64,000 nt of DNA from NCBI GenBank assembly GCA_911728455.2, contig OU452234.1:13899338-13963337 (forward strand), in the 5' to 3' direction. The number at the start of each line of letters is the position of its first letter. Position 1 is the stretch's first letter. Source of the stretch: Marthasterias glacialis (Eukaryota > Echinodermata > Asteroidea > Forcipulatida > Asteriidae). Below, piece after piece: positions 48,401 to 58,790 of this stretch. The position numbers and the translations under genes were made by a program. Below the pieces are notes generated by a model. The model was not told the origin of the DNA. It made no database searches and worked only from the letters and a program-made list of their open reading frames with translations.

Positions 48401-51400
48401 ACCATCATAACATCGAAGTGAATTGGCCTTGTACAATCTCTGATTAATATATATTTAACGATAAGTAGTGACAACGCAATAATCACCTTGCTTGAAACTA
48501 TAATATGCGTTTACAATTCCGGGCGGGAGCCAGATACACTTGATCCTACGAATATGGTGTCGAATTGTACAAAATGACTAACAACACAACTCTTGCGAAC
48601 AGACAATGTAAGAATCTCTTCTTGTGAGAAGTGCTGGCTCTGAAAAGAGCCGGTTGGTTTTGTCAGACCTTTCTGTGACGAAACCTTCATGTTGAAAAGT
48701 CAATGCAGCTTTCCTTGATGAGACATTTCCCTCTTCGCCAGACAGTTGTTCCTCAAGCAGAATGCTAACATGAAGCCAAATTCTCTTATAACTATGTTCA
48801 TACGAACGCACAGCATCAGACTTCTATGTACAGCCCCGTCCATATTGTACTGTGATTTGCCTGCGACTTGCTAATAATAAATGTACGAGTGTATGCCACA
48901 CATTGAATTATGGGAAAATTTTTCCATGTGGGCCAATTTACCTCATCGTTTGTTACTTCTTACCACTTGTTGTGCAAATGTTACACTGCTTCATGGTAAA
49001 ACAACTGTTGTTTTACCCACTTCTTGGGTAAACAGTCTTGATTCGAACTTAAGTGTTGTGCTAACTGATTTCTTACCCACTTTTGAGTACCGTATATGAC
49101 CTTTTTCATTGTGTAATATGTTTTACACAAGTGAGGGGTAATACAAAAATTGTGATTTCGCCCAATATTGAGCAAATGTTACACAACACAGCAAATATTT
49201 AGTGATAGAGTGATAGAGGTTTCTCCCTCACTATTATTCATTTTCAGGCCATTCCAAAAGGTGGCTGACAGCTCCTTATCAGAAAACTACCCTGACGCTA
49301 AGCCCCACCTTCCCCCCCCCCACCATCCCCAGCCCGAATACAGACTTTGGATTGGTTCAAAAGGATACACTAGAAGTCAGGCCAGACATCAACCAAGGGT
49401 TTGATGTCAACCATTATGCTGTGGCAGACAATTATCAGACCACACATCTGGCCTTGTGACACAGCGCAATAAACAAGGCCGTATTGCTTAGCACAGGGGG
49501 TTGAAATACCTTGTTTTGAAGGGAATTGACTGCTTGAGGAATACACGGAGTTTCAAAATTATTCAAATTTAATTAAACAAGCCATTCAAAAAAACACTAA
49601 AAACCGACTACCAAAAATAGTCTCTAGGTCCAAAGGAGGGTTTTAACAAAGATACTATAAAAGCAAGGTAGGACACTTGTGCCATTTGTGCACGGTAGCA
49701 GAGGTAACGCTATGATGACTCGGCAAAATATTTGCTATTGCATGTAGAACTAGAACGGCGAAAACTGCCACAGCGGGCTGCGGATCGCCCGATGGAGGAA
49801 AGAGGGCTATCATAAAAACTGGTCAACTTAGGGGTTCAAAAGGGTGGGGACATTAACAAGCATGCACCTAACCACTGCCTGCTTGGTTTAAAATAAGGCA
49901 AAGGGGCACAGATGGGGGATGGCCGACTTGGAAAAGCAGCTTGTAGGTTAGGTACTAATGATGGTAAGTACATCATTGCATTACGGAACTATGACCATTC
50001 AAGATGTTCATTGTTTTAGCTCTTTTGACTGGAACCGATGTCATCCTCATGAGTTTTATCTTTTCATATGAATCCGCATGTCGGTAACAGTATTTGAACG
50101 TTTCAAGTCAGTACACCATTGCAATAAGGAGTACTGGCCATTCAAAGCTTTTGTTGTGTTATGTCATTCCACTTGAACCAGTGACGAGTTTCATCTTTTC
50201 ATGTAAATTTGCATAGTAGCAGTATTTGATTCAAGTTTCAAGTGAGTATATCATTCCAAGCTTTCGTTGTTTTAGGTCATTCAACTTGAACCAGTTACAA
50301 ATTCATTGAGTTTATTCTTTTCATATGAATCTGCATGTCAGTATAGCAATGTTTGATTCAAGTTTCAAGTCATGATCATTGTTATACGGAGTTATGGCCA
50401 TTCCAAGCTTCCACTGTTTTAGGTCATTCAACTGGAACCGGTGTCGTACGAATTAAAACATAAGACATAAAACATGGCTGCCACTATACAATTGTTGTCT
50501 GCTGTGATGTGGTCCATGCTGTTTTGAACACCCGAGGGGGAAGATGCCACCCGAGGCGAAGCCGAGGGTGCCATCGGCCCCCCGAGGGTGTCCAAAACAG
50601 CATGGACCATATTACAGCAGACAACAATTGTTTTGCTATACCATGGTATTATATTGCAGGATTGTTAAAAAGGCCCTTACATGACAAAGTTTGCAGACGA
50701 CAATATTCAATTCAACAAAAGTGCGTTGGTTACAAATTTTTTATCAACCAATATGTATCAACTGGTCCCTATATCGCGAGCATCATATCGAAAGTACAGT
50801 AGCGTGCATAGTACCAGTGGTTGCATATAGTAACCCTCTTTCTTAGGCAGTACCGCTAATGTGGTTGTACAGATTAATGGGGACGATGAAATAATGTTCT
50901 CAAAACGATCTAGGTAATGGACGTGGTCGACATGACCTACCTCTTTCTTGGGTGTATTGTTAACTTCAATACACATATCAATGGGGACGATGAAATGAAT
51001 TTTCTGAGGACGATCTAGGTAATGGACCCCGACAACATCACTTTTTTGAGAAGACATGAAATTTTGTATTATGTCACGTGATTGGTTCTCGACCAATAAA
51101 AATTCACAATCTAATACCATGGTAACAATGTATATGTGGTTTCACTTTAGGCTAGATTCCATAAAACAACTCAAAACATAACGCTGTAGGTTGATGGTAA
51201 CGGTTAGCCTTTAGTTTAAGGCGCTCGCGGCGGCCCGGATAGAGTACACACGAACAGCGCCTACACCGATAAACACTAGTGCGAGCGCCTTGACTACAGG
51301 CTATCGGGCGGACAGATAGACGGATGGAAATCGTCAGTTTGCCTCACTCTGCTTCGCAACTCGCCAATGAAAGTAAAACAGTCGTGATTATAAACATATA

Positions 51401-51811
51401 CGGAAGCGTATGGCCGCCACGTGAATAACCAAAAATATCTCACTCTTATAGTGTACGTACACGATAAGTTACCGTGTACGTACACAATAAGTTACCGTGT
51501 ACGTACACGGTAAGTTATCGTGTACGTACACGATAAGAGTTCTTTTTTATTCACGTGGCGGCACTACGCTTCCGTAGATACGTAATATAATGGAGGTAGA
51601 AATAGTTATGTTTTTACCAGTGGAAAATCAAGTGAAGTTTGCTTCCAATATTTACCGCTTCAGCACAGAAGTCCTTCAACATAAAGAAATTGCGAAGACA
51701 ATTCACCTTGGGTGGAATGTTTGTAGAGGTACTGCGGAGAGATTTAGTCATACAATAAACGATGAACACGAGAACTGCCGCACCCAGCAAGGCGGTGGGG
51801 TTTAAATCCAT
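36218..51811 (-). CDS. Cytochrome P450, CYP2 clan (CYP2U1-like); one exon not located
   Basis: Exons found: 51811-51707, 47080-46923, 46442-45805, 41767-41443 and 36402-36218. The product is an ER-anchored haem monooxygenase. Landmarks: N-terminal membrane anchor (ALLGAAVLVFIVYCM), the C-helix WKAQRR, the I-helix FIAGTEATTT, the K-helix EILR (ExxR), PERFNPDRF, and the haem loop FSTGHRMCIG with the Cys thiolate, the last two spanning intron phases that fit. Exons 1 and 2 do not join: exon 1 ends in phase 0 at IPPK while the next begins in phase 2, so a short exon (about 30-45 codons with the Pro-rich hinge and KYG region) should lie in 47081-51706. Substrate is unknown. The usual I-helix Thr is Ala here. 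Confidence 0.9.
36901..37768. mobile_element. piggyBac-like TTAA element, ~860 bp
   Basis: Starts TTAACCCTATCAGGGTGCCC and ends CCCGATAGGGTTAA, so TTAA flanks a CCCTATC inverted repeat, the hallmark of piggyBac-type ends. The interior holds AAAATGGCCGCC blocks and a C-run (37722-37736) but no transposase. It lies in the last P450 intron. A truncated inverted relative is at 32674-33300. Confidence 0.8.
37769..39573. other. P450 intron; direct repeat pair 38256-38400 / 39368-39510
   Basis: Two direct copies of a ~140-bp block share ATTACATCACACTTTGCT and GATAAGAAACCGCATCAT. 39045-39095 repeats the flank of the fold-back at 9631. No exon is supported. Confidence 0.6.
39574..41232. mobile_element. 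Candidate ~1.66-kb TIR element with internal tandem array
   Basis: Ends ACACGTAGCTGTTCCGA (left) and, inverted, ACACGTTTTTAGCTGTTCCG (right). Next to the right end is a hairpin (AGCTGTTCCGATGG/CGGAACAGCT). The left half contains the array 39690-40110. No protein is visible, and boundary duplications are unclear. Confidence 0.5.
39690..40110. repeat. ~145-bp degenerate tandem repeat, about 3 units
   Basis: Repeated order: GCTACAA, then ATTATGACTCTA, a GGAGAT box, ACTTCCTATTTGGACCGGAA, GTAAAGGTCAAAGTGGG. GGACCGGAAGTAAAGGTCAA recurs exactly at 39854 and 40003. Confidence 0.8.
41443..41767 (-). CDS. P450 penultimate exon: K-helix ExxR and PERF
   Basis: It begins at ATGTAG|ATGCAG (the ATG is internal Met, not a start) with MQNEIDVVVGRECMP, continues LPYTQACLLEILRFGNIVP with ExxR, then GYHILKGSLVFAN, WSEPERFNPDRFLDESG and ENDLIPFST, ending in phase 1 at ACCG|GTAAGA. 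The PERF arginine that locks the K helix is present. Confidence 0.94.
41972..42075. mobile_element. Short MITE with ATTTCGCAAAG end
   Basis: ATTTCGCAAAGAGCTTAGA on the left and GTATTGTGAAATTG on the right form weak terminal inverse repeats like the 31860-31968 element. Confidence 0.45.
42590..42800. repeat. Possible SINE/MITE-type dispersed sequence
   Basis: GCAGAAAATACTGCTTAA and CTTAAGCAGCTCTATGAAAT with AAATTGGCCCC at the right edge have the look of a known deuterostome repeat, but there is no second copy in this window to prove it. Confidence 0.3.
43319..43488. mobile_element. 170-bp MITE with TATAGACCTTTATCATG ends
   Basis: Left TATAGACCTTTATCATG, right (inverted) GATAGACCTTTATCATGG. 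Near-perfect 16-bp inverted ends, TA-flanked. Lies in a P450 intron. Confidence 0.82.
43803..43867 (-). pseudogene. tRNA-like sequence with deleted anticodon arm
   Basis: The minus strand gives a 7-bp acceptor stem (GGCTGGT/ATCAGCC), a complete D arm (GCTCAGTTGGTTAGAGC) and a T loop (GGTTCGAGT), but only 14 bases where the anticodon arm and variable loop should take about 21. It cannot be a working tRNA. It is either a tRNA pseudogene or a SINE head. Confidence 0.6.
44087..45400. mobile_element. 1.3-kb TIR element, TATAGGTTTTCCCGGC ends
   Basis: Left TATAGGTTTTCCCGGCAAT, right (inverted) TATAGGTTTTCCCGGCCAAT. Subterminal TCATTCAATTTC (left) and GAAATTGAATGA (right, three times) are also inverted. 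TA at the edges would fit a Tc1/mariner-type duplication, but no transposase frame is seen. Confidence 0.75.
45805..46442 (-). CDS. P450 large exon: C-helix to I-helix
   Basis: Opens after TTGTTTTAG as VAFSSGDAWKAQRRIAIT (C-helix WxxxR that contacts a haem propionate), continues NAVSNVMCKALFGKRYDYDD and PRDFIDVYLREM, and ends with the I-helix DLFIAGTEATTTAVRWG, LLYMA-type LYMAAYPLIQEK in phase 0 at AAAAG|GTGTGT. A single fused exon of 638 bp corresponds to several exons of vertebrate CYP2 genes. The oxygen-activating Thr position in AGTE(T) is Ala. Confidence 0.95.
46529..46777. mobile_element. 249-bp fold-back built of GATAATGTATCAC motifs
   Basis: Arms of about 75 bp are perfect or nearly so: TGTTACAACTGATAATGTAG against its inverse ending 46777. 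Both arms repeat CCGATAATGTATCAC-like blocks. It lies between two P450 exons, 87 bp from the large exon. Confidence 0.88.
46923..47080 (-). CDS. P450 exon: beta-1 sheet and B-helix region
   Basis: After CACTTCTATAG the frame gives FYLRLGPVYMIDAFLFKVVV, IHGPDLIREAFHNKHLSDRP and HAVDGEG, typical of the P450 region between the KYG motif and the C-helix. It begins in phase 2 and ends in phase 1 (GAAG|GTGAGG), matching the large exon. Confidence 0.93.
47940..49320. repeat. Repeat split by a ~1.2-kb insert (mate at 53815-53985)
   Basis: 47940-48002 (TTCAAAATATTTATCTGAAC) and 49200-49310 (GAGGTTTCTCCCTCACTAT, AAAAGGTGGCTGACAGCTC) are contiguous, inverted, at 53815-53985. The intervening 48003-49195 repeats GTAAAAC/GTTTTAC blocks. 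A histone-type hairpin is at 48636. Confidence 0.6.
48636..48651 (-). terminator. Second histone-type 3' stem-loop
   Basis: Minus strand GGCTCTTTTCAGAGCC again, preceded by AACC and followed, 11 bases on, by the purine-rich ACAAGAAGAGA, which resembles the histone downstream element. The frame upstream is not a histone. Confidence 0.45.
49988..50445. repeat. ~140-bp degenerate tandem repeat, about 3.3 units
   Basis: The order GGCCATTC, AAGCTTT, TTAGGTCATTCAACT, GAACCAGT, TCTTTTCATATGAATC, GATTCAAGTTTCAAGT recurs from 49990, 50129, 50250 and 50393. Lies in P450 intron 1. Confidence 0.8.
50488..51128 (+). mobile_element. Compound fold-back repeat, copy 2
   Basis: Same structure as 14233-14855: an initial hairpin of ACAATTGTTGTCTGCTGTGA arms, then a segment bounded by ATACCATGGTAT. 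Similarity is high throughout. It differs by small indels and by an extra ~25-bp stretch near 50950. Confidence 0.82.
51398..51577. mobile_element. MITE with four-fold GTGTACGTACAC core
   Basis: Outer arms ATACGGAAGCGTATGGCCGC and (inverted) TACGGAAGCGTAGTGCCGCC with CACGTGAATAA following. The core is four 24-bp units, each holding the 12-bp palindrome GTGTACGTACAC and AAGTTA. It ends 130 bp from the end of P450 exon 1. Confidence 0.85.
51707..51811 (-). CDS. P450 exon 1: ER membrane anchor
   Basis: ATG at 51811, then MDLNPTALLGAAVLVFIVYC, MTKSLRSTSTNIPPK and an AAG|GTGAAT donor, phase 0. A short hydrophobic anchor, a basic stop-transfer and the first prolines of the hinge are what a microsomal P450 N-terminus should show. 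Assignment to this gene rests on strand, position and type; the connecting exon is missing from my reading. Confidence 0.7.
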
Positions 51812-53814
51812 GTTTCTTTTGAATGGTATGAAGAACCCACGCTAGTTTCGAACACCCTGCTACTAATACAAAGGGCCCAAATGATGAATTACTTAATTTC
51901 TTTGATCTTTGATCAGGACTGTCTTTGTTTTTCCCTAAGCCCCCACGCACGGACGATGCGCAGTCGCACTCACGTAGTCCATGCACAGAGCCTGAGTCCG
52001 TCAGGACGATGTACACACGGGCACACATAATTATATGCCCACGGAGTCTTTGATGCTTTCGTAACCAAAAGCAAAGGTACTATAAAAACAAGATAAGGGT
52101 GCACCCTTTGATTAGGGGAAAACAGTCCATCGACCTCATAAATATTCTGTAGGCCTCTCAAATTATTCCATACTAAAAAAACAATTGAGAACCAATTAAA
52201 AGTACACACCGGCTTACTGTTTACCTAATTTAGTGATGTGGAATGACAGACAATAATTTTTAAAATCATCAAAATATCACGTAATTAACGAAAAATGTGG
52301 TCAAAGGTCACCTTATACGCTTTTCCAGCCGTTGCAACTGTCAAGTTTACGTGCCAATGTTGCGCAATGTTGTAAGTAGACTGGTGCTCTGTTTATGTAT
52401 GAACTATTACAATGACGAGGCATAAGGATCCAGACTTCATATCCATCCAGCACAAATTCACGTGTAAATAAAAAACAGACATAAACAGACAGTGTATTCT
52501 GTGTACGACGAACTGGACGAACTTACTTGCAATGGAGAACGTTTCTTCATTATATCGCAAGTAGGCCCTATGTTGTAAAAAATTACTTGGACGAATGCCA
52601 GTTGGGTCCAGGACTAATCTGTGTTGTCAAGTCGTGTTCAAATGTAGAAAGGGAGAGAATAAGCTTGGCATAATGTGGACATCACAGACATGATGGACCA
52701 TAAATATTGTCAAAATGTGAGTCTTCATGAATTAAAATATACGCAGGCATATTCACAATACAGTGCTATGACACAAACCTGTCCATCAAAATTATGGCAA
52801 AGACCACATCCTTCATATTCTCATCGTGACCAGCCTGCTGCAGTCTAAAAACTAATGGTAGTGTCCCTAATCTTGGACCATCTTTTCACATTGGCTTGGC
52901 CAATAACAGTCATGTGCCAAGCGAGCCTCCCGCTTTCGCTGCAATTGCCAATCCTGCATGACAGCTTTAGCGAAGGCATTCTCCCGTTTTTTGGGCGATG
53001 ACTTCACTGGCCGGCGGCGGCCACCGCCACCGGTTTTTTGTTGTGGCGATTGGGGGGGGGGGGGGGGGGGGGACATTATGCAGCTATCATAGAAGTAGAT
53101 AGATCAGCTGTATGGGATAAACACTCCCCATCGTCGTCGCTCGTGTGCGTGGCGCAGGCAACACGTTACAATAGTTAGGGGATAATAGCTAGGGGTACAG
53201 ACTAAAACCCTCATAAAAAAACGTAACTGTTGGTCTGGCTCCCTCCCCTCCGACAAGCTCCCAAGCTTACGGCTAGACCGACCGGCAAGCTGGGGAGTTC
53301 ATGCCCCAGAGTTTGTCCCTCTGGCCCCACGAGACACGGCACCGGCTTTACGGGATATGCCCCAAGGTTTACGTTCCACTAGCTCCCACGCTGGTGCGCC
53401 GTAAGACACGCTTCGGTTGCACGGACACCTCTGAATGTGAATATTACGTTCGATTTGTCATCATTATTTACAACTTGTATCAATAATCTGAATACATAAG
53501 TCTTTTATGTCAAATACTCATGAATAATCGTTAAAAAAAAAGGATTTAAATTTGGTTCAGTAATTTACTTTTATACGGCTGGAAGTAAAACTAACTCCGA
53601 AGATCACGTGATTTATCCGAACCACTTTTTTGGTTCGGATAAATCGTTTTTTGCAAAATGCTCGAAAACGGCAAAATTTGATGGTTTCTTTTAGGAACCG
53701 TTCTTCTCCATTCCTGGAAGACCTTTGAAGTCATATGTTAGCCTATTTTGTAGCCCAAATAGCCCAACGAAGCCGGTGTGCACCTTTAAAATCGGCACAG
53801 GCACTCTGCCAAAA
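51812..53814. other. 5' region of the P450 gene; no further gene seen
   Basis: It should contain the P450 promoter. A 20-base G-run is at 53052-53072. The GC-richer stretch 53215-53440 shows no recognisable frame. Confidence 0.5.
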
Positions 53815-53985
53815 CATGCCATCAAAGGCGGGGCTTAGCGTCAGGGTTGTTTTCTGATAATGAGCTGTCAGCCACCTTTTGGAATGGCCTGAAAATGAAT
53901 ATATAGTGAGGGAGAAACCTCTAGAAAATGGTTATATGTTCAGATAAATATTTTGAAAACAATTCTGGAAAAGTTACACCGTGTT
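53815..53985. repeat. Unsplit copy of the 47940-49320 repeat (inverted)
   Basis: Contiguous counterpart of the two separated blocks in P450 intron 1: GAGCTGTCAGCCACCTTTTG, then GAGGGAGAAACCTCTAG, then GTTCAGATAAATATTTTGAA. Confidence 0.7.
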
Positions 53986-56016
53986 AATCAATAAGAAGGG
54001 ATTTTTAGACCAATCTATGAGAAAGTAATCATAACTTTTCAGCCTTAATTTTGTTTCAATCTGGTTGAAAGCCAAGTTACATGTAGACCTACATCATTGC
54101 TAAATTCATGACATTCTCTGCAAATTCCTATACTAATCAACAAAAAAAGGTTGAAAGCAAAGTTACATGTAGGCCTACACGGAATTCTGATAAGGGTTAA
54201 TTTCTTCAAATTCATTTAAATTACACGAAAATGATTTTGGTGTTTGGCCTAAATTATCTCAATTCCGATTAAAAGCTTATATTACCAAGTAGGTCTACCT
54301 CAAGGAAGTCACACAAAATAATGTGAAAAACGGTACTTGCATCAAAGTTATATAAAAAAAAGTTAGAAGAACATCATTAGGTTTTAGACTTTTCATCTGT
54401 GGGAAAATAATTTTATTTTAAGCCTATTCTCTTAGGATTGAAAACAAATTAACAAGTAGGCCTGCATCAAGAAAGTCAGTGTTCATTTGAATCAATTAAA
54501 AAAAATAATAATAATAATAATATCAATCAGTGGAAACAATTAAAAGTATGTTTATTATTGGTAAATAATATTCTGGTTAACAGCCAAAGAAGTTACATGT
54601 AGGCCTATAAGAGAAGTAATAGAGTCGAACGAGATCGAACGACATTTACTGCAAATTCATATTAATTGCAAGAAAGTGGTTGAAATACAATGGTATTTCT
54701 AAAACAAAAATGGAAAATATTATAATTACCTGATAAGAATTGCGTGCGATGGTGCGATTCTTCATTTTATCCTCAGCAACTTGGTGGGGTAGACTTCATT
54801 TTATATTTTTTAACTTCCCAAATATTTAAAATTTATTTAAAAAAATCCACACTTTCAAATTATTTTTGATTTGGTCATGTGTTGTATTTTTACTGCCTAC
54901 TTTGATTTGATTAAATAGATAAGCTAGATCAAAGTTCTTTATTATTTTGTTGTTTGTTGAGTCTACAGAGGGCGCTATTCAATCTGAGTGGATGGAAAGC
55001 TATCGCACTTGCATTACCACAGTAACACCTGTCCATACAAACATTAATTAAAGAAGAAAAACAACCGCTTTATGCAACACCATCTTTGTTTTTTATATTA
55101 AAATACTATCCAAGTGTAATAATAATTTATTTTAAACAATACCCAAATAAGATTTTGGTAATATTTTCTTTAATCCACCTGTGAGTCCATTCTATGCATA
55201 TTGTAAATAATGATGTTGAGCATTGGTATCTCGAAACCATTTTGTGTCCTCTCGAAGGATTGGTTGCTAATTATTTCCATGTCAGAAGAAGATTATTTCA
55301 CATTGTTGAGACTGTTTAGTTGGCATGGTGATAACAGGCTTGCTGGTCTCACTGTGTAGTTTCAGTGAGAAAATGATGCTTTGCATGGTTGTTGTTTCTC
55401 AAACTTAAACAAATGAGATTTTCCATCCTGTTGGGCTTAAACTAATTGTACTCTTAATCCATACTCCAATGAAATGACCAAAGTTCCTTGACTTACTTAA
55501 TACTTGTGTTGAATTCCTGGTTGCGTACATTGTACATCTTGATCTATGAGCGGTAAGTTGAAGGCATTTTGTGTATACCTTGAAGGATGTGCTGCTTTAT
55601 TGTCTCCATGTTACCGAGCGTTACATAATTATCTGTTTAGATTGTAGTAGGGCGATGAATTTGCTGTCTTCAGTTGGGTTAAAAAGTAAGATCCCTATAT
55701 TTTTCATCTGGAAATAACTGAAGATTTTCATGCTTTTTGATGTGAAGTCATTTGAATCTTGTTCTCTTTATAAGAGATGAGCTGTGGATGGGCTTAAGAT
55801 CCGTGTTCTGATTCCTTTGAAAAAAGCTTAGTTGGGTAGTCAATTTTTGTTCAAAATCCTAGGCTTCAGAAGCAGTCTTGTTTCACTGACGAGTGACTTA
55901 AATCTCTTGTTGTTGATGTTGTTGTTGTTGGTGGTGGTTTATATATTTATTTACATTTTTTGAGGGGGGTTAACAAATGAATATTGTCTGATGATCTGAA
56001 TGTATTTTTGCCGTGC
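53986..56016. other. No gene seen
   Basis: AT-rich; the phrase AAGTTACATGTAGGCCTA recurs several times (54150, 54590), so it may contain old repeats. (AAT)n at 54500-54523. Confidence 0.5.

Positions 56017-56089
<73 letters not shown>
56017..56089. repeat. (ATT)24 microsatellite
   Basis: Uninterrupted ATT run of about 73 bp. Confidence 0.97.
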
Positions 56090-56240
56090 TTGCGTTTGTG
56101 GTTGCTGTCTTTGATTACAAGCTTATCAATATGATTTAAAAAAAAAGTAATCTTAATATACCTCTTCACATTCATTCGTCTTATTTTTCCTGTCTCACTC
56201 ATTCCTAATCATCATCATACCATTGTTTTACACACGTCTT

Positions 56241-56512
56241 ATTTAAAGAAAAGAAAGTGTGAGAAACCCATTAGTTAAATGAGAAGAAACTAGGAGGGGT
56301 GACCCATTAGTTTAACGAAAGCAAAATAGGAGGGATGACCCATCAGTTTAAAGAGAAGAAAGTGTGAGGGACGATACATTAGTTTAAAGGGAAAACAAAC
56401 TGGCAGGGGTGACCCATCAGTTTGAAGAAAACAAAGTAGGAGGGGTGACCCAACACTTTAAAGAAAGAAAGTGGGAGGGCCGACCAATGTAGTTTAAAGA
56501 GTGGTCATACAC
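56241..56512. repeat. Degenerate ~37-bp minisatellite
   Basis: About seven units with AGTTTAAAGAGAAGAAAGTG and GAGGGGTGACCCAT segments. Unit identity is moderate. Confidence 0.8.
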
Positions 56513-58293
56513 TTGTAGAAACACTGTAAAATTGAAAAGTGGTCTTGGAAAGTAGCAATGACCTTGACAGTTTAAATGGAGATTCATTTGCCCAGTTTTG
56601 TCAAACTGAGAAAGGAAATATTTCCAAGGCTTGACTCATTATTTAGTTTTTTGTTTTACTTTTCCTGTATACTCCAAGGGTATTCTCATTTTTGTTTCTA
56701 TTTCATTCCACTGTACCCGAACAACAGTACTTAAACCAAACCTCTCATGGACCCTAGTTTTCTAATGTGGAGATTTTGTCTTTAAAAAGTTTATTCAAGT
56801 ATCCCTGTAAAATATTTATTTTAAGAGTGGGTCCGCGTAAATACTTCATTTTTGTTGTCCTCGGCCATTTTTTTAATGGAAGGACTAAACGTGAGCAAGC
56901 AACAAAAAAATATTTAAAAATTTCCCCAAAAGTCCGTTGCCATGGTAATGGGCTATTTCGTGTTTTGGGCATTTAGGGCCAATTTGGGGGTCTCAAAAAC
57001 TGTTATATTTAAAACGCCACCAAGCCAAAATCCAAAATTATGTCACAAAACCAATTATATCATTACAAAGTATCATCCTTGCCCTTAATTCTGATTTTTA
57101 AAAATCTTGTAAATGTCACCCTTTTGCTATTTTTAGAAAATGCCTTAAAGCATGTTTTTGGAACTTGCAAAATTGTTATTGTTACCCTATCTTTGCCTCT
57201 CAAAAAGTCAATTTTGCCAGAGGTCTCAGAATATTTTCCTTTTGGATTTGATTAGAGCCAAGACTGGTCTTTCCATATCTGGTGAGAAAAGTTTTGGGGA
57301 TTGTATCCCTTTTAGGCAGTAGCATCAAAAATTGTTATTTTCCCCCAAAAATGGAAAAGTAAAATTTGAGGTTTTCCTTTATTTTTAAGTAATAATACAC
57401 AAAAAAGAATATTTTTTATGAATCTGGGGCTTTTTTCATATTTTAAGAGTGAGTTGCAGGCCTATGATTTACTTCTAATGGATAAGCAGCATTTTTGTTA
57501 GCAAAATTTCGATTTTTTTAACCCCCTCCCCAAATTTTCTAGCATTTAATATTCTGATCTTATTTAAGTGGCATGAATTAACGGAAGTATCTTGATCATT
57601 TCAAAAATTAATGTTAAAGTCTCTGTTCATTTATTTTTCAGTTTAATTTCCTGGAGGAAAATTAGGTGGATGAAGTCTTCTGTATGTACTCTTAGTCTTA
57701 TTTGAATCTTAAAAATCCTCTCCTTCTTGAATACATGCAAATTTTTATTCAACTCATTCAAGTTATGCAATTAAAAACATTCTTATGAGTGCGTCATGAG
57801 CTCTATTCAGCGATACAGGAACAGTGGCAGGTGTTTTACACAATAGCTCAAGTTATACAATGTTATAAAGTGAGCCTACAATACCATTCACGTTCTGCTT
57901 TTTAATTGGATTAGTGAAAACTATTTACTTTTCTAGACCACAGAGACTTGGTGTCTATTGACAACCCATACGTTTTTTTAACTGGTCATTTGTATCCTAA
58001 CAGTAACACTGAGACTGATTGAACCATTAAAAATACACACTTTTTTTCTTTTCAAAATGTTACAGGCGTACAGGGTCAGAAAAAATGCACAACACATTTT
58101 CATCCTAAAATTTATTGGGGTTTCGCTACTTTCAGTCTGCTAGTCAAGTAGCGCTTCTAAAGAAGTGGTAGAATTTTTAAACGAGTTTATTACCTTGAGG
58201 ATTTCAATTGACATTTCATTTTTTCACGCACAATTGTTTCTCTAAGTTAAGGATAAAAACTCACTTTGTTAGCAGCTTTGTGTAGGACTTACC
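56513..58293. other. No gene seen
   Basis: AT-rich sequence without exon-like frames or repeats that I can pair within the window. Confidence 0.45.
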
Positions 58294-58790
58294 CTAGACG
58301 ACCCCAACGTCCCTCAATTCGTACAGATCATTGGACATACAAACATTACAACCAGCACAAAATCCACTCAGAGCCTCTTCGTGTTTTTGAGCACCCCAGT
58401 GACATTCCAGTTGCGCCTAAAATGTGATACAAACATTTCAAGCTATAGATACACAGTCATGACAGTTTGCATGTAATGTTATACATTAGTATTAGCACAC
58501 TATAATTAAAATGTACATGATATGTAGTAAATTAGTCATGTTCTCCAAGTCCCCGGTTGCCCCGTACATGCAGGCTTTTCTAAATAGTGTCCTTGTGCTT
58601 TTCTTGTTATACCGTACTCTCATTTTTTGTAAGTTTCTTTGAAAAACTCACCAAAAAATAATGATCCGTTGTGGTTATGAGCCTGCAGACCGTAACGCCT
58701 TCTGTAGTGGTCCTGCGACAAGTGGCTGCAACTCGTACAGTAGTTAAGTCGAATTTTCATGTAAATCATTCGAATTATTGTCCTCGACCA
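58294..58790 (-). pseudogene. Possible decayed B-box (TRIM-like) zinc-finger fragments
   Basis: Two minus-strand segments. 58790-58654 ends NYCTSCSHLSQDHYRRRYG, AHNHNG before a GGTGAG donor. 58416-58294, after TTTTAG, reads ECHWGAQKHEEALSGFCAGC, CMSNDLYELRD, then a stop beside a GTAAGT donor. HEEALxxFCxxC is what a B-box finger looks like, and YELRD resembles the usual YEHRDH with His lost. The in-frame stop, the lost ligands and the absence of RING or coiled-coil argue for a relic. Chance cannot be ruled out. Confidence 0.27.

Noticed and set aside
52867..53076. Minus-strand ORF starting with a proline run
   Set aside because: The prolines come from a G-homopolymer; the remaining residues show no domain.
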